This document shows, piece by piece, positions 10,238 through 23,583 of a stretch of 64,000 nucleotides of DNA. Both the position numbers and the translations under genes were made by a program. Positions within the stretch are counted from its first letter, which is position 1. Each line of letters begins with the position of its first letter. A model generated the notes under the pieces. That model had not been told where the DNA came from, searched no databases, and saw only the letters and a program-made list of their open reading frames with translations. The DNA lies in the NCBI GenBank assembly GCA_028456385.1, contig JALNQF010000068.1, forward strand, positions 124,001-188,000, in the 5' to 3' direction. This stretch comes from Ophiosphaerella korrae. Its lineage: Eukaryota; Ascomycota; Dothideomycetes; Pleosporales; Phaeosphaeriaceae.

Positions 10238-13200
10238 TTAGCAGTTCTGCAAATAATTCGAAGGCACAAGACCTGGCCGGCCGTTCTTGCCAACCGCCTC
10301 AGCTTCCCACCATCCATCGTCTTGTAGGCGAAGGACAGCGAGAATATCACCCTTCTGGAAACCCAGTTCTTCCGGAATTTGAGCGGCGTACGTATACATA
10401 GCGCGAGCTGTGATGTAGTTAGCGTCATTGATGTTTGTAGTCGTGACCGACTTGACTCACAGTAATGTAGAATGATCCTGCCATCTCTGTTATACTGCTT
10501 AGGCTCGGCCAAGCTCCTGCTCCTCACTCTGCTTTCTGCCCTCACACTACTTCCTCCGCCGCCGCCACCACTATTGAAGTTGAATTCGCTGCCTCCGCTC
10601 CCACCATAGTAGCTACTTTGTGGTCTGGCAGTGCCACGCCCACGCACACTACCGCCATACACACTACCCTCGCCGCGTTCACTAGTCGGTGCGATTGAAA
10701 GTGCCATCTCACTGCCACGTGAACTAGATGGGCGGTCATAGGATTGACGGAAGGCAGGTTGTGGGCTTACTGCCCGGGATGCGGGAGCTGCGCGGGAAGC
10801 TGGACGCGACTGTGGTTGTTGCTGTTGTGCAAATGCGGGTTGAGGAGGAGGTTGTGGTGATGGGGCACGAACGCTAGGAGAACCCCCACGAGTGGACGAG
10901 TATGAGTTGCGGCCAACGGGTGTGCCATATGCTTGAGCAGGTGCAGTGGTAGTTTGTGCACGCGGCCTAGTTCCAGCGTTAGATGGAGCAGCATAAGGAT
11001 TTGGTGATGCTGTGCGGTAGCTGTTCTTCGGTGCCGGTGTTTGCTGTGGAGGAGGTTGCTGCTGTTGCACCGGCGGTTGCTTTTGCGGTGATGGCTGCTT
11101 CTGTAGTATAGGCTGCTTCTGTGGTGTAGGCTGCTTCTGTGGTGCAGGCTGCTTCTGTGGTGCAGGCTGCTTCTGTGGTGCAGGCTGCTTCTGTGGTGTA
11201 GGCTGCTTCTGTGGTGCAGGCTGCTTCTGTAGTATAGGCTGCTTCTGCGGTGTAGGTTGCTTCTGCGGTGTCGGCTGCTTTTGTGGCGGTGGTTGCTGCT
11301 GTAGAGGTGGTTGCTGCTGTGGAGGTGGTTGTTGCTGTGGAGGTGGTTGTTGCTGTGAAGGTGGTTGCTGCTGTGGCGGTAGTTGCTGTTGCTGCGGTGG
11401 TGGCTGCTGTTGTTGCGGCGGCGGTTGTTGTTGTTGCGGTGGCGGTTGTTGTGGCGATTGCGGTTGTTGTGGCGATTGCGGTTGCTGTTGTGGCGGCTGT
11501 TGAGGTGGTGGCTGTTGCTGTTGTTGTGGTGGTGGTCGATACGATGCTGGAGATGGTGGTGCTTGCTGTTGTTGCTGTTGCGGGCGGTATATCGACGGCG
11601 ATGGCGGTGCCTGTTGCTGCTGTGCTCCACGGTACGAAGACGGTGATGCCTTCTGCTGCAATTGCTGGGTATAGAGAGAAGGCCGAGGGCTTGTGGCATG
11701 GGGCGGTGCAGGCGAAGCTGCCCGTGGAGGATCTTGCTTAGTCGGGCTTCGAGACGACGACCGAGAGTTCACACCAGCATTGAACATGTTCACTTTCTGA
11801 TTGACGTACATCTGCGTTGTCTTTTGCATCTGGCGAGACGTATGGGCCGGTTTTGGAGCCCCAAGATGAGACATCGGCGGCTGTTCATATGATGGTGGAG
11901 GGGTCCCTCGCTTCGCAGCATTTATGGCTGCGCTCACCAGAGGCGTAGGCATAGCACTAGGAAGGTCCGCACCGACAGCGGGTGTAGCAGGGGGCTGAGG
12001 TGTTGCGAGGCCATGATAGCGATCTGCAGTCACACGTGTAGAGGTTTGTTTAGTAACATCTTTGAGCTCCTCGAGAGCTTGGGCTATAGGATCGAGTTCC
12101 TCTCGAGGATCGTCCTGCTCCGATTGCTTCTTCTTATCAGGGGATGCCACGTCAAAGACGTTGTTTCCTATATTGAGTTGGAAATTTGCCCGGGGATCGA
12201 CTGGCTCTGGACTGACAGAGCGAGGTGCGTCCTGAATAAAATTGCTACGAATTCCTCGACCTAGAGGTCTGGTGGGGCTGATATTTTCGTCATTAGTTCT
12301 TCTGGATGTGGGACCCCAAGTGTTACGACTGCTGGGGGTAATATTCAGCGGTTCTCGTTCACTCTTACTCTTTCTGCGTCCGAATGGGCTATTGAAGAAG
12401 CCTCTTTTCTTCTGCACTAAGCTCTCCTCGACAGGACTAGGCTCAGGCAAGGGTGACTGAGCCATTGGCTTGCCTGGAGAACAGGAACCGCTTGGGGGCT
12501 CGATGCTGGAGAAGGAATTTGAATTTGAGTAGTCGCTCTGGGAGTCTCTGCTGGAAGGTCGTGCAGGGCTGGGGATAGTGCTTCGATCGGAGGGCGCTCC
12601 AATGCGGCAATACTGTGTCATACCGTCTGCTGGATAGTCGTTGTGTGGAACTTGACTCTGCTGATAATTCTGCCGAGCCTGTTGTTGCGCTTGAATCAAG
12701 CGTGGGTCCGGCTGAACGGTTCGCTGCACGTGCGTTGACTGAGCGGGCTGAACGGATCGCTGTGAGTGTTGCGGTTGATGAGCTTGTTGGACGGTCCGCT
12801 GTGGCTGAGGCGGTTGGTGAGCTTGTTGAGTGTTTCGCTGTACATGCATTGGCTGTGGTGGTTGCACTGGTTGCATTTGTTGTGTTGGTTGCATTGGTTT
12901 GACTGCCTGTACAGGCTGCATTGGCTGTGGAGGTGGTGCAGACTGGCGTGGAGCAATATTGATGTAATCTTGGGGAATTGCCGGCCGCAGAGTAGCCTCT
13001 ATCTCGTCCTGCGGGATTGGTTGCGTATCTTGCTGTAAGCCCATCTCCTTTGCTAGAGGGTTGTTGGGATCGTGGTGCGACTCGAACATTGATGGCTGCG
13101 GAGATGAAGTGCGATATGTCGGATTCATAGTCCTCGCATACTGTGCAACAGTGTAGTTTTCATCATCAGACGTTTGAGAGGATGTCTCGGCATCGCCTCG

Positions 13201-14175
13201 ACAAAAGTTGATAAATTTGGGTGGGTCCGGTATCTCTTGCCCAGTTCCTGACTCTCTGATGAAGCTTGTAATGTCCTTTTCTACATCGCAGTCTTCAAGC
13301 GAAAGTCGGATCTTTTCACACGAAGCATCATCGCTGACGCACACGGTTGAAGCAATATTGGCAAAGTTCCACATACTGCTTTTAGTGTAGTCGATGCGTT
13401 CCTCCTCGAGGTCTTGAAATTTCTGCGTCTTGTCAGTGAGGTTTCTTGGAGAGGCAGCATGACACGTACATCGCAGGCAGCTTTCCAGTCTCTGTTCCAC
13501 CTGCCTGTCGTCTCTTCTAAAATCTTCACGGCTGCCTCATACTCGCTGCTTGTGGTCGACAGGTTGATCTGCGTCTTCTCGAGCTTTGCTTTGTTTTTTC
13601 GCTCTTCATGGCCCATGACCATGTGTGCTTGGGCGAGAAATCCTTTGATCTTTAGACAGTCCTGCTCGTATCGGTCGCGTGATTTGTTGACGGCTGATGT
13701 CTGCTGCATCTTCAGCTTGAGCAGCTTCTCAATGCCATTCTGCACGATCTTCCTGCGTTCTTTCATCCCTCCCGCAAATGCGGCCAAGGGCTCTTCGAGT
13801 TCGGTTTTCATTTGTTGTGCGATATTTTGGTGTGCCTTTCCCATGGACTCGGTTTCGGCTCGGATGACGTCGCATGACAAACGTAGGGTACCCGACTCAG
13901 AGGAGCCCAGGGGCTTGCGAGAGAGGTTCAAGAGCTTTCGCGAGTACTCTTCCTCGATTGCAGCTCTCGTAGCATAAAAGTTCTTGAGCTCGTCGTTGCC
14001 GACTTTCGCATTGTGCATGCGATCGAGCATGGGGCCGACGCCGGCATCATCTTTGCCCCAGAAATTGTTTGCGACTGTTTGTATTAGCATTATGTGGGAA
14101 ATGTAGGCAACTGTTGGGCCTGGACATACACGAGAGGGTGACAGACGGCGGCTCCGAGGCCGTTGTGCCGCCCAT
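10238..14175 (-). CDS. F-BAR and SH3 domain cytokinesis scaffold (Cdc15/Imp2/Hof1 family)
   Basis: Four exons on the minus strand: 14130-14175, 13470-14074, 10461-13422 and 10238-10407, giving 1260 codons plus stop in one frame. Introns are 55, 47 and 53 bp with GTATGT, GTACGT and GTGAGT donors. Residues ~16-250 form the membrane-bending F-BAR domain (NNFWGKDDAGVG, YATRAAIEEEYSRKL). Then comes a long disordered region rich in Pro, Gln and Ser with a QKQP-type tandem array (about 928-998). The last 56 residues are an SH3 domain (ALYDY-like RAMYTYAAQ, DDGWWEAE, GLVPSNYL), recovered only after removing the last intron. Family members link the plasma membrane to the contractile ring and septum. 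ATG 14175 is chosen because it opens the frame that splices into the F-BAR core. It shares a 900-bp promoter region with NOT1. Confidence 0.9.
11080..11290 (-). repeat. Intragenic 18-bp tandem repeat (PxPQKQ array) in the F-BAR gene
   Basis: About twelve copies of an 18-bp unit encode a six-residue repeat of the form PxPQKQ, with the variable x-P positions being TP, AP, SP or IL. The copies are nearly identical at the DNA level, which points to recent expansion. Flanking Q-rich and P-rich stretches continue on both sides (about 11030-11750). Confidence 0.9.
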
Positions 14176-15079
14176 GGCCGCGATGTTCAGTTGCGAAACG
14201 AAGGAGGGGTGCGATAATGAGCTGGATGGGCGAGGACAGACACCCGGAAACAATATTCGGATTGAGATAATTAGGGTCACGCTGGGAGGTACAGAGTCCG
14301 GGTCTGCGTGGTGAGGAGGTTGACCGGGGTAAATGCGGGCACACGCACCACGTTGTTTACTTGGAGTTGTCGTCCATAGCAACGCACGTGACCAGCGCTG
14401 ACCTACCACGACCTCCAACGACCTCAGCCGGGCAGCCACTGTGTACTCCTATTGGATGATTCTATGAAGATCTTGCAGATAATGGTTCAGCTACCCGAGG
14501 TGCTTTTGGCTTTCGACAAATCGGCTACATAGCACCGCGATATGAAATTAACCCGTGCATGACAGCATGGTTTGCATTCGATATCACAACTGGGCGTTAC
14601 ATGATTGAGCCCCAGATGTGGCCATGTCACTCAAAGTTTCTGATCTCCAGCTTTACCGGTGAGGAATGTGCCATGGTCTTAGTCAAAGACTCCAAGCAAC
14701 GTCTAAATAGACTGGCTGCTGAGAATGCGATTGATGCACATACCTGATCATCTATACCTGAGATTTGGCTGCTTTGGCTAGCAAATAGTGCTGATGCATT
14801 TGGTATTTAGATCGCAGAAGAGAATGTCACCCATCCATAAGATCCATACGGGGTCGAAAGCAATGCAGAACCAATTCTGCAAATTGGTGCCACAAGAGTC
14901 TGTTTGCTGCATCAGAGAACGTGACTCGGGCGTGGGCCGGGGTTCTTCCGAGCTGCCGTGTCGCGGCCAACGTCCATCACCACCAAGCCAAAACTCGACC
15001 CCAAATCCCCTCCATCTCCTCCACTCACCCGCTTCCCCACCTCATCCGCACGCGCGCGGCTCATGGACGCATCCTTTCG
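14176..15079. promoter_or_regulatory. Shared divergent promoter region of the F-BAR gene and NOT1
   Basis: Head-to-head starts at 14175 (minus) and 15080 (plus). The 904-bp gap has no supportable gene; the short frames within it lack domains. The part nearest NOT1 is C-rich on the plus strand, typical of a fungal 5' leader. Confidence 0.5.
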
Positions 15080-18000
15080 ATGAGCCAGCAACATCCCTGG
15101 GGTGCCCCGAAACACAATCAGAGCACACGCCTAGCCCCCATAGCAACTGCGTTTACGCAAGAAGCGCGCAACACGCCCTCACCCAGTGCTTCACGTACAG
15201 CATACTCACCCGCAACCGCCAGCTTCCCATCCCTTCCCGCAGCGTCGTCGCGCCTAGTGGGCAGCCGCAAGTCATCGGTCGCCTCGTCGACGTCGGCACC
15301 CTTCTCACCCGCAGGACAGCAGCTCCCCGCCAGCCAGCTGCTGTCCTCTCGGTCTAGGACCATAGCCCCCAACAACGCCGTTTCGCAACTGGCCTTCTCC
15401 GCCGCAGCAGCTGCTTCACAGGGGTCCGGCACACAATCGAGCAGCGGCGGAGGAGCCTCAACGCTTGTCCGTGCCTCTCCCTCACTGTCTACCTCGAGCA
15501 CTGTCGGCTCGCCTAACACCACGACCAACTCTACCGCCGGCACCTCGACCAAAAATCTCTCGAGAATCATCGCTGCTCAGATCTCTCTGGTTCTTAGCCA
15601 GGTCGGGCCCCCTAAAGACGACGAAAGCCTCGAGAGTCGCACAAAGCGGGACATGAAAATTGAGCAGCTCAGAAAGGTTTGTCAATTGCCTTCACCGCGC
15701 CTCGATCCATCGCACTCTACTTACTAATGCAACGCCAGCTGGTTGACTCAAGCGACATGGAGGTCTTCTCCAAGTACTTTCGGCGCCTGCTGCAGAACAA
15801 TGCGGCACAGGTATTCCCAGGCGCTCGCAATGCAGACCCCAGCGGTTCCAACGGCAGCTACCAGATTCTTGTAACGGAAATGCAGAAGTTACGGAAGGAC
15901 CACGAGCAAGCAGACAAGATTGCCGAGTCAATCGACTCAAATGAAGGCGAGCTGTTTCGTGACTTTGACTTGGCCACATTCGTATCGCATTTCAAACTCG
16001 ATCCTGTAGCCAAGATAATGTTGGCGCTCGCGTGTAGGAGGACAGATCTTCGGCAAAAAGGTAACGTCACTTTTGGATACGCACCACCACAATTTTAACA
16101 TATCACAGCCGGCGCAATCATGTCCACAATTGGCGATGAGCTCCTCATGGCCATTGCGCAACCATCGCAAGGCGACGATACAACCCCCGAGTATCTTGCG
16201 ATCCTTATCGAGCGACTTCTCCAGGACCCACCACAAGGCTGGGATGAGGACAAGAAGTTGAGCCTTGCATACGCAATTCAGGTGCGCTATCAGAATCTTC
16301 ACACGCAAATACCTACCGCCATCGAGTCAAAGCTACTGCTAGTCGATCTCACAGATGGTACACGGAACCCCCTGGTTAAACTGATCCAACGGGCTGGCGT
16401 GCAAGGGACAGCAACAGTGGAGTCATGCAAAGAAATGCTTGCGCAAGCCGAAACGCGCGACATCAGTTACCAGCAGGTGGCCACAGCAATGCTCTTCTTG
16501 GCACTGACGACCGGCTACAATGCGAAAAATTTCGTAGCCGCGTTGCGAGAGCATCGCGCTGGACAACGATTAGACTGGCAAGATGTTGTACACGGATTCG
16601 ACCGCGATCATCTTCACATCGAGAAACACCAGTTTCTAGCCATCTACGAAGCCCTACTTCCTATTGCACAGGACACGGAAACTTTCGATATCCAACTGTT
16701 GTGGGGTGGTCAATGGCAACACGACTTGACACATCTATATTTTCTGTTGTCCTTTTTGTCATGTACTCCTCAAGAGTTGGATGTGACACAAATTCCGCGC
16801 CTTCGTACATCCTACACATTGAGGACCTTCGAGAACGCCTCAGACGACGTGAAAGCCTTTGCAGAGCAAGCAACCAAGCATCCGTTTGTGTCACTCGATG
16901 CGACTAGTGCCCTCTTCAGCATGATTTTTAGGACATCCGAGACATATCACACCGCTCAGATCATGGGAATTCCTGACATGGTTATTAATCCTCACACGGC
17001 TGAGTTTCTAGTTGCGGCGGCGGCAGTACCAAAACCATGGGGAGCCTTACAGGAGCAAGCACTCAAACAACTGTTTGATCCATATTTCCACAAAAAGCTA
17101 CCTATTTATAACTTTGTCCTTTATGGTCTTTGGCACCAGGATCTCCAATGGCTCATTGACCGATTTGTGGACGCATACAACAACGATTCGATGTCCCTTA
17201 CTTTGATCTTGGAGCATGCAGAGGCAAACAACTGGTTGGAGTCCTTGATTCGTAGCAATACTGACATTAGCCTGGACCTTGCTGCGCAAGCACATGCGCG
17301 CGGCAAGTTCGAGGTGGAACCTTGGCTTCAGCAAACTTTTGAACAAGCCGGTCCATTATTTCGTCGCATCCTAACTAATTTCTTGACGGCTCGTGCTGCG
17401 GAGGAAATGCAACGCGTACGGGAAGACCACCACCCTCTGAGCTTGCCCCTAGCCGTGAAGACGGTCTACCCTCTACTGTGGTTCCTTGCTGAGTGTGGAT
17501 TGCCGGAACAAGAACTGCTGCCGCTCCAACGAAACTGCATTCAAGCCTACCCGCGCTTGATCAACTATGGTGAAGGCGTGGACGATGTCATTGACGCCAA
17601 CGGTCAGAACGGGAACGCTCTGCCTGAGGATGCCGACAAGAAAATGCAGGAACATTTCAAGAATATGTACAGTGGCGAAAGCGATGTGCGCGACATCATT
17701 TCTGTGCTGAAGAAGTACAAAGAGTCGCGCGATCCGGCTGAACAAGAACTCTTTGCTTGCATGATCCACGGGCTATTCGATGAATACAATTGTTTCGGCG
17801 AATATCCTTTGGAGGCACTAGCAACAACCGCCGTGCTCTTTGGTGGCATAATCAACTTCAATTTACTGTCACGGATCGCACTTCAGGTTGGCCTCGCGAT
17901 GGTACTTGAGGCAGTCCAAGAATACCGGCCAGACGAGTCTATGTATAAATTTGGATTGCAGGCTTTACTGCATTTTTCGAACCGCCTATCTGAGTGGCCG

Positions 18001-21000
18001 AATTATTGTGATCAGCTGTTGATCGTTCCTGGACTTCATGGTACGGAAATTTTCTCCAAAGCCGAGGAGATCGTGGGACAACAGGTCGGTGAAGTCAACG
18101 GTGATGCAGGGCTCACGAATGGCAACGGTATCGAAGACGCTTTGCAGCAAGAATCTGCGATACCCAAATTCAACTGTCTTCACATTGAGCCACCACTACG
18201 ACCGGACTTGTACGAAGCACCTGACGAAGATGTCCAAGACAGAGTTTTGTTTGTCCTCAATAACGTTTCTGAGCGCAACCTGCGTGACAAGATTGCTGAT
18301 CTCACTGATGCGGTCGAGGATAAGCATCACCAGTGGTTCGCCAACTACCTAGTAGAAGAACGCGCAAAGATGCAGCCCAACTTTCAACAGCTCTACCTCG
18401 ATATCCTCGCCTTGTTCGACGACCGGCTTCTTTGGCATGAGGTTCTTCGGGAGACTTATGTCAGCATCATTCGTTTACTCAATACCGATTCGACGTTAGG
18501 CTCGACAGAACGTGGCCACCTCAAGAATCTCGGTTTGTGGCTTGGCTCTCTGACTATTGCTCGCGATCAGCCAATCAAGTTTCGAAACATATCCTTCAAA
18601 GACTTGTTGATCGAGGGGTACGATTCTGACCGACTACTGCTTGTGATACCGTTTACGTGTAAGGTGTTGATTCAAGCAGCGAAATCTACAGTCTTCAGGC
18701 CTCCTAATCCATGGATTATAGAGATTCTCGGTGTCCTAATGGAATTATACCACTTCGCAGATCTAAAGCTCAATCAGAAGTTCGAAATCGAGGTCCTCTG
18801 TAAAGGACTTGATCTTGACCACAAGAACGTCGAACCAACAAATAGCATTCGTGCACGCCCACAAGCGGACGAGGAGTTCCTTGGTTCCATGGTCACGGAT
18901 GGTATGGAGGCCTTTGGCGACATTTCCATCATGGGGCTGAATCGTCCCCGCGGTCTCAACGAACGCTTTACGCCTGCAGCTTTTACAGCTGCCCTACCTG
19001 ACTTCACAAATCTACTCAAATTCCCGCCATCGGACAACAGTGTCGTTTCACTGGCTAGTTTCAAGAAAATCTTCCTCGCCGCGGTTACGCAGTCAATTCA
19101 GGAGATTATTGCTCCAGTCGTCGAACGATCAGTCACGATCGCTGCGATTTCAACTTCACAGCTCATCAATAAAGATTTCGCAATGGAACCGGATGAGGAA
19201 AAGTTCCGCAGCGCGGCCCATACTGTTGTGAAGGCTCTTTCTGGTGCTCTAGCTCTTGTGACATGCAAAGAGCCATTACGCATGAGTATTCAAAATAACA
19301 TTCGTGTGATGGCTCGAGAATTACCAGACCAAGCGCTTCCCGAAGGCCATGTGTTAATGTTCGTTAACGACAACCTTGACTTGGTTTGTAACACTGTGGA
19401 ACAGGCTGCTGAGATGTCATCTCTTGCCGAAATTGACATGCAAGTTGAAGAGGCTGTTCGTATTCGTCGCATGTTCAGAAGCACACGCCCAAACGAGCCT
19501 TTCAAGGACGCTAGCATCAGCCCATGGGCGTTCTATATCCCAGAGCCTTACAAACAAACAACAGGAGGACTCAACAGGGAGCAATTAGCTATCTATGAGG
19601 ATTTTGGGAGACAATCGCGTGGTGTACCACATGCCAACAATTCATCTCAGGATAGCGGCCGACAGATGCCTGACATACTTCAAGATGCATTTCCAGCGGT
19701 TCCAAATCTGCCCACACCCAGTGCTGCACCTGCCGAGCCGCGCCAACCAACCCAGCAACCCCGTCTCCAAAGCCTACAATCATCACAGGTTCCCCCAACG
19801 CAACAGCAAATCAACGGCTACATGGAATCGTCTGGACTAGAGCGAGGCCAACGCAGCGCTGAAGACATCCTTGGCGAACTTATGCGTGTTATCAAGGAAG
19901 CCCCAGAAGAACGCATTAGCGATCTCCAACCCAGCAGCAGCACCATACACCATGTGTTTGATCAGTTGATCTCAAGCATCGAGTTTGCTGGCCCTGATAA
20001 GGACACGTGGGCTTTTCGCATTGCTGGCCAAGTCACAAACCACCTCTTTTCTGATTCTCTGGCTCGCTTAGAGCTTGAAGTGCTAGCTCATCTTCTCAGC
20101 CATTTGTGCCAGTTGTCTGTGCAGACTTCACGACAAGTCTTAATGTGGCTTGCCGCGCTTCACGAGGATGACCGCATCTTCAAAGCTCCCGTTATGGTTG
20201 CTCTTATGGAAGTAAGCCTCATGGATATTCATCGCCTAAACACCACGATTGCAAAGGCCATCCAAGATCGACGCATTGCCGCAGTCGAGATGCTTGCGAG
20301 TCTCATGGACGCGTTGCTGCTTAACGAACACCCAAGCGCATTCCGTGCTGACTTTGCTTTGAGCATCGACGCTCTTACCAACTGGTTAGCGGAGGAACCA
20401 TCCCTGGAGTTAGGTAAGCGTATCATTGCCAACTTACAGCCATCGCCCAATGATCTTTCCATGACACCACCAGCAAGTGGGAACAAGGACCAACTAGAGT
20501 ATGTTTTCGAGGAGTGGGTACATCTTCAGCATGCAGAGACACCAATAAAGCCGATCAGTGCTTTCATCTACCAGCTGCAGAAACAGAAGGTCATGGACAC
20601 CCAGGAAAGTTCGATCGAATTCATTCGCACCTGCATCGATGCCTCGGTGGTCGCGTATGAACGTGAACACTCGCTTCCGTATGGTACTGGCAATGAAAAT
20701 CTAGCCACCGTGAAAGTTGATGCGCTTGGAAAATTGATCGTCTCCCTAGTGAAGCACCAAGGAGAACAGGATGGTGCTGCCACAGAGAACAAAGCGAAGT
20801 TTTTGGACCAGATATTGGTTGTTGTTGTTTTGGTACTTTGCAATCACCACAACACACGCGGAGAAGCCTTCAACCAGAAGGTTTTCTTTAGACTCTTCTC
20901 AATCATTTTGTTCACATTGGACAGCACTGTTAAAGATGAAGCCCTGGCTGATATCAAAACCGATCTTTTCCTTGCTGTCGCTAGAGCATTGCTGATACTG

Positions 21001-22100
21001 CAGCCAAGTCACTTCCAGCGCTTTGCCTTTTCGTGGTTGGCGCTGCTTGCTCATCGAACCCTCATCCCCGCCATGCTAGAGGAGGGGCAGAACGACGAGC
21101 GCTGGGCTGTCTATGCCAAGCTTATGGAGACACTTTTGGTCTTCACTGGACAGCTTGTCAAGCCGACTGGTGAAACGCTCATGGCTCAGCATTTCTACCG
21201 TGGCGTTTTGCGTGTGCTGCTTGTCATTCATCACGACTTTCCGGAGTTCCTTGTTGAGAATCACTTCAGGTTCTGCAACAGCGTTCCAATGCACTGCACG
21301 CAGCTGCGCAACTTGATAGTCAGCGCATATCCGTCAAATACGCAGGACATGCCGGACCCTTTCATGGCAGGTCTCAACATGGACCGCTTTGAGCAGACCC
21401 TCCCGGCCCCAATAATCCGTGCAGACGTCGGACAAGTCCTTGCCAACGCAGGCATCAAAACTGTCGTCGACAATCTGCTAAAAAGCCCTGACATGAAGCA
21501 ACAAGACGTGGACAAAGTCTTGGCTGCGATCTACTACTCAGAACCCAAGTCGACCCCCTTTGAACTGCTACCTACTACAGCTGACCCAGTCTTGATTCAA
21601 GCGATCACGCTGTACATCGGTATCGCGACTCTGGGCGAAGAAGATGCTAATGCGTCAGTGTTCGACGCTGATAGTGCAGCAGCCACACTTATGGAGAAGC
21701 TTGCCAGAGAGTTCCACCCAGAGGCACGATTCTACTTCATCAGTGCAATCGCAAATCAGCTCCGCTTCCCGAATACACACACTCATTTCTATAGCTACGC
21801 GCTTCTACACCTCTTCGGCTCGCCGAACGGTGACTCGCAACAACTCGAGATCCAGGCTACTATTACAAGAGTGCTTTTGGAGCGCCTACTTGTCCACCGG
21901 CCCCATCCGTGGGGACTTATCATCACACTACTTGAGATTTTGAAGAACCCGAGCTATGCATTCTGGGATCTGCAATTTGTAAAGGCAGCACCTGAGGTAC
22001 GTTGTTCTCTAATGAGTTGTTGAGCTATACTGACGTATTTTAGGTTGAGCGGCTCCTCAACGCTCTCTTTACAAACGCACAACAGAACCGCGACCTATAG
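15080..22100 (+). CDS. NOT1: CCR4-NOT complex scaffold subunit Not1 (Cdc39/CNOT1)
   Basis: Four exons: 15080-15676, 15739-16060, 16109-21996 and 22044-22100, 2287 codons plus stop. Introns of 62, 48 and 47 bp have GTTTGT, GTAACG and GTACGT donors. Not1 is the platform of the CCR4-NOT deadenylase, which shortens poly(A) tails and controls mRNA decay and transcription. Order seen: Ser/Ala/Thr-rich N-terminus (1-160), helical HEAT region, MIF4G-like CAF1-binding region (~1001-1211, starting near EPPLRPDLYEAPDEDVQDRV), DUF3819/CAF40-binding domain (~1284-1420, SLASFKKIFLAAVTQSIQEI), Gln/Pro-rich linker (~1490-1545), and the C-terminal NOT superfamily homology domain ending in NAQQNRDL. Length agrees with other filamentous ascomycetes. 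The start MSQQHPWG was chosen because the upstream in-frame part is leader-like; a start further upstream cannot be excluded. Confidence 0.95.
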
Positions 22101-23329
22101 CTTACAAGGCTTGCCAAGGCCAAGTCGATACCACTACTTTCGATCTCCAAGCACACAAACGTAGTCTGAGACCTTTTAATTAATGCATTTTTGTGCGCAA
22201 TAGGGTTTAGAGACCATGTCTTGGGGTCTCCCTCACCGCCTCGGCGCCCAATTCTTTGCTCACCTCGAGGTAATACCCAAATATTTGTTATTCGCTCGCT
22301 GGCTTTTTGTTGCCGATTCTCATGACGTCTTCTCGGCTGGCAGGCATATATAGGCACCACGACAACGGCACACGGTCACAGGAAATGGGTTGCTAGGAAA
22401 AAAGGACAAACGGGGGTTTTGGCTCGACACCCAGTTGGCGACCCACGTTTCCAAAAGCAAGGCGTTGCTGGATTTTCTTTTCATTTTTGTATTCGATTCA
22501 TGAAGAGATGGGGTTTATTAGCGTATTCAGGTTGTGTGGTGCCTTTGCTTTGCGTGAATTCGTGTAGAATAAGCATTTGTATGGCGAACTGTCGGCTATG
22601 AAGGCGGGAATGCGCAAGCATATACTGTACGTGTAGGATATCATGATAGTGTTAGTGTTTACAACTTTGTCAATCCAGTGCAATCGTGTAGGAGCGAGGT
22701 GTTTTGACGGAGTAGAGTGGGAACCAGGTCTCTGACTACTATTTCGTTAGTTACGCTGAAGGCTCGACGGCTGACTACTTAATGATACAATATTATATTT
22801 CATGCGTGTAATCTTGGTAAGTGGATCTCTATGTTTTATTCAGGTTTCCATGTCAACGAGTATAAAAACCACTAACGTTACTTAGTGCTACACATACACA
22901 TGGGTCTCGCCCCAACACTGCCGGCACATCCACATCCTCCGAGAACGAAGCAAATCCTGCTTTATCCCTCCAGCCATTGATTGAGAAACGTCATCCCAGC
23001 CGCGCGTCACCAGACGGCCTCGGAACACAACCTCCGTCGAGAAATGACCCCATACCCACAAAGTCGACCCACCAAACCACCCCAACCCCCAACCCTAGCA
23101 GCACAAGTTCTCAAAAATAACCTTTAGATATTGAACCCGCCGCCAATCCCAGCAGCGCGCAAAGCGAAGTTAAGTATATGTACATAATCATATTATAACA
23201 TTGCAACATTCCACAACCGAAACAAAAAAAAAAAAAACCCTCCATCGGGCCCCTCTTCATGCGTGCCCATTTGATCCCACCGCCCAACAGCTATCCATTT
23301 TCTCTTTTCCCCAAACTGCAGTTGCTTTT
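22101..23329. other. 3' region of NOT1 and intergenic spacer
   Basis: No supportable gene. The first part is presumably NOT1 3' UTR. An A14 homopolymer lies at about 23222-23236. Small open frames here have no recognisable features. Confidence 0.45.
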
Positions 23330-23563
23330 TCACGACTCGTCGTCTGCTCTCGAGTAGTACCTTGGCCGCGAGCCCGATGACCCCGCGCGTCTTCGCTGCT
23401 CCTCGTCCTCCCCCCGCACAATCCTCATGACCTCCCGTGTCTGCCCGTTGAACGTGACGATGATTTGTAGCGGAACGGGCGGGATGGTGTTTGCGTGTGG
23501 GGATGTTGGCGATGAGGGTTCTGAGTGCGAGTGGGGGGATGGGGAGCGCGATGGTGAGGACAT
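23330..23563 (-). CDS. Small hypothetical protein, 77 residues
   Basis: ATG at 23563 to TGA at 23330. The first 30 residues are Ser/Pro/His-rich and probably disordered. The second half has a beta-strand-like patch (PLQIIVTFNGQTREVMRIVR) followed by a charged tail with GEDEEQRRR and a tyrosine pair. No domain name is known to me. The frame is open further upstream, but the upstream part translates a CA microsatellite (HTHTHT) and looks like 5' leader, so I chose the internal ATG. It could be a conserved fungal small protein or a chance frame; the composition of the second half favours the former. Confidence 0.45.
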   Translation of the reverse strand: MSSPSRSPSPHSHSEPSSPTSPHANTIPPVPLQIIVTFNGQTREVMRIVRGEDEEQRRRAGSSGSRPRYYSRADDES

Positions 23564-23583
23564 GGTGTGTGTGTGTGTGTGTG
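23564..23583. repeat. GT/CA dinucleotide microsatellite abutting a start codon
   Basis: About nine GT units on the plus strand. On the minus strand this is a CA run ending directly at the ATG of the 77-residue frame, so it would form the last bases of the 5' leader. Confidence 0.85.

Noticed and set aside
10767..11699. 310-codon His/Asn/Arg/Ser-rich frame on the same strand as the F-BAR gene
   Set aside because: It is the +1 reading of the Q/P-rich repeat region; composition is entirely explained by the repeats.
11268..11741. Long valine/alanine-rich and leucine/arginine-rich frames antisense to the F-BAR gene
   Set aside because: They are shadows of the CAG/CCA-type repeats coding Gln and Pro on the other strand and have no independent support.
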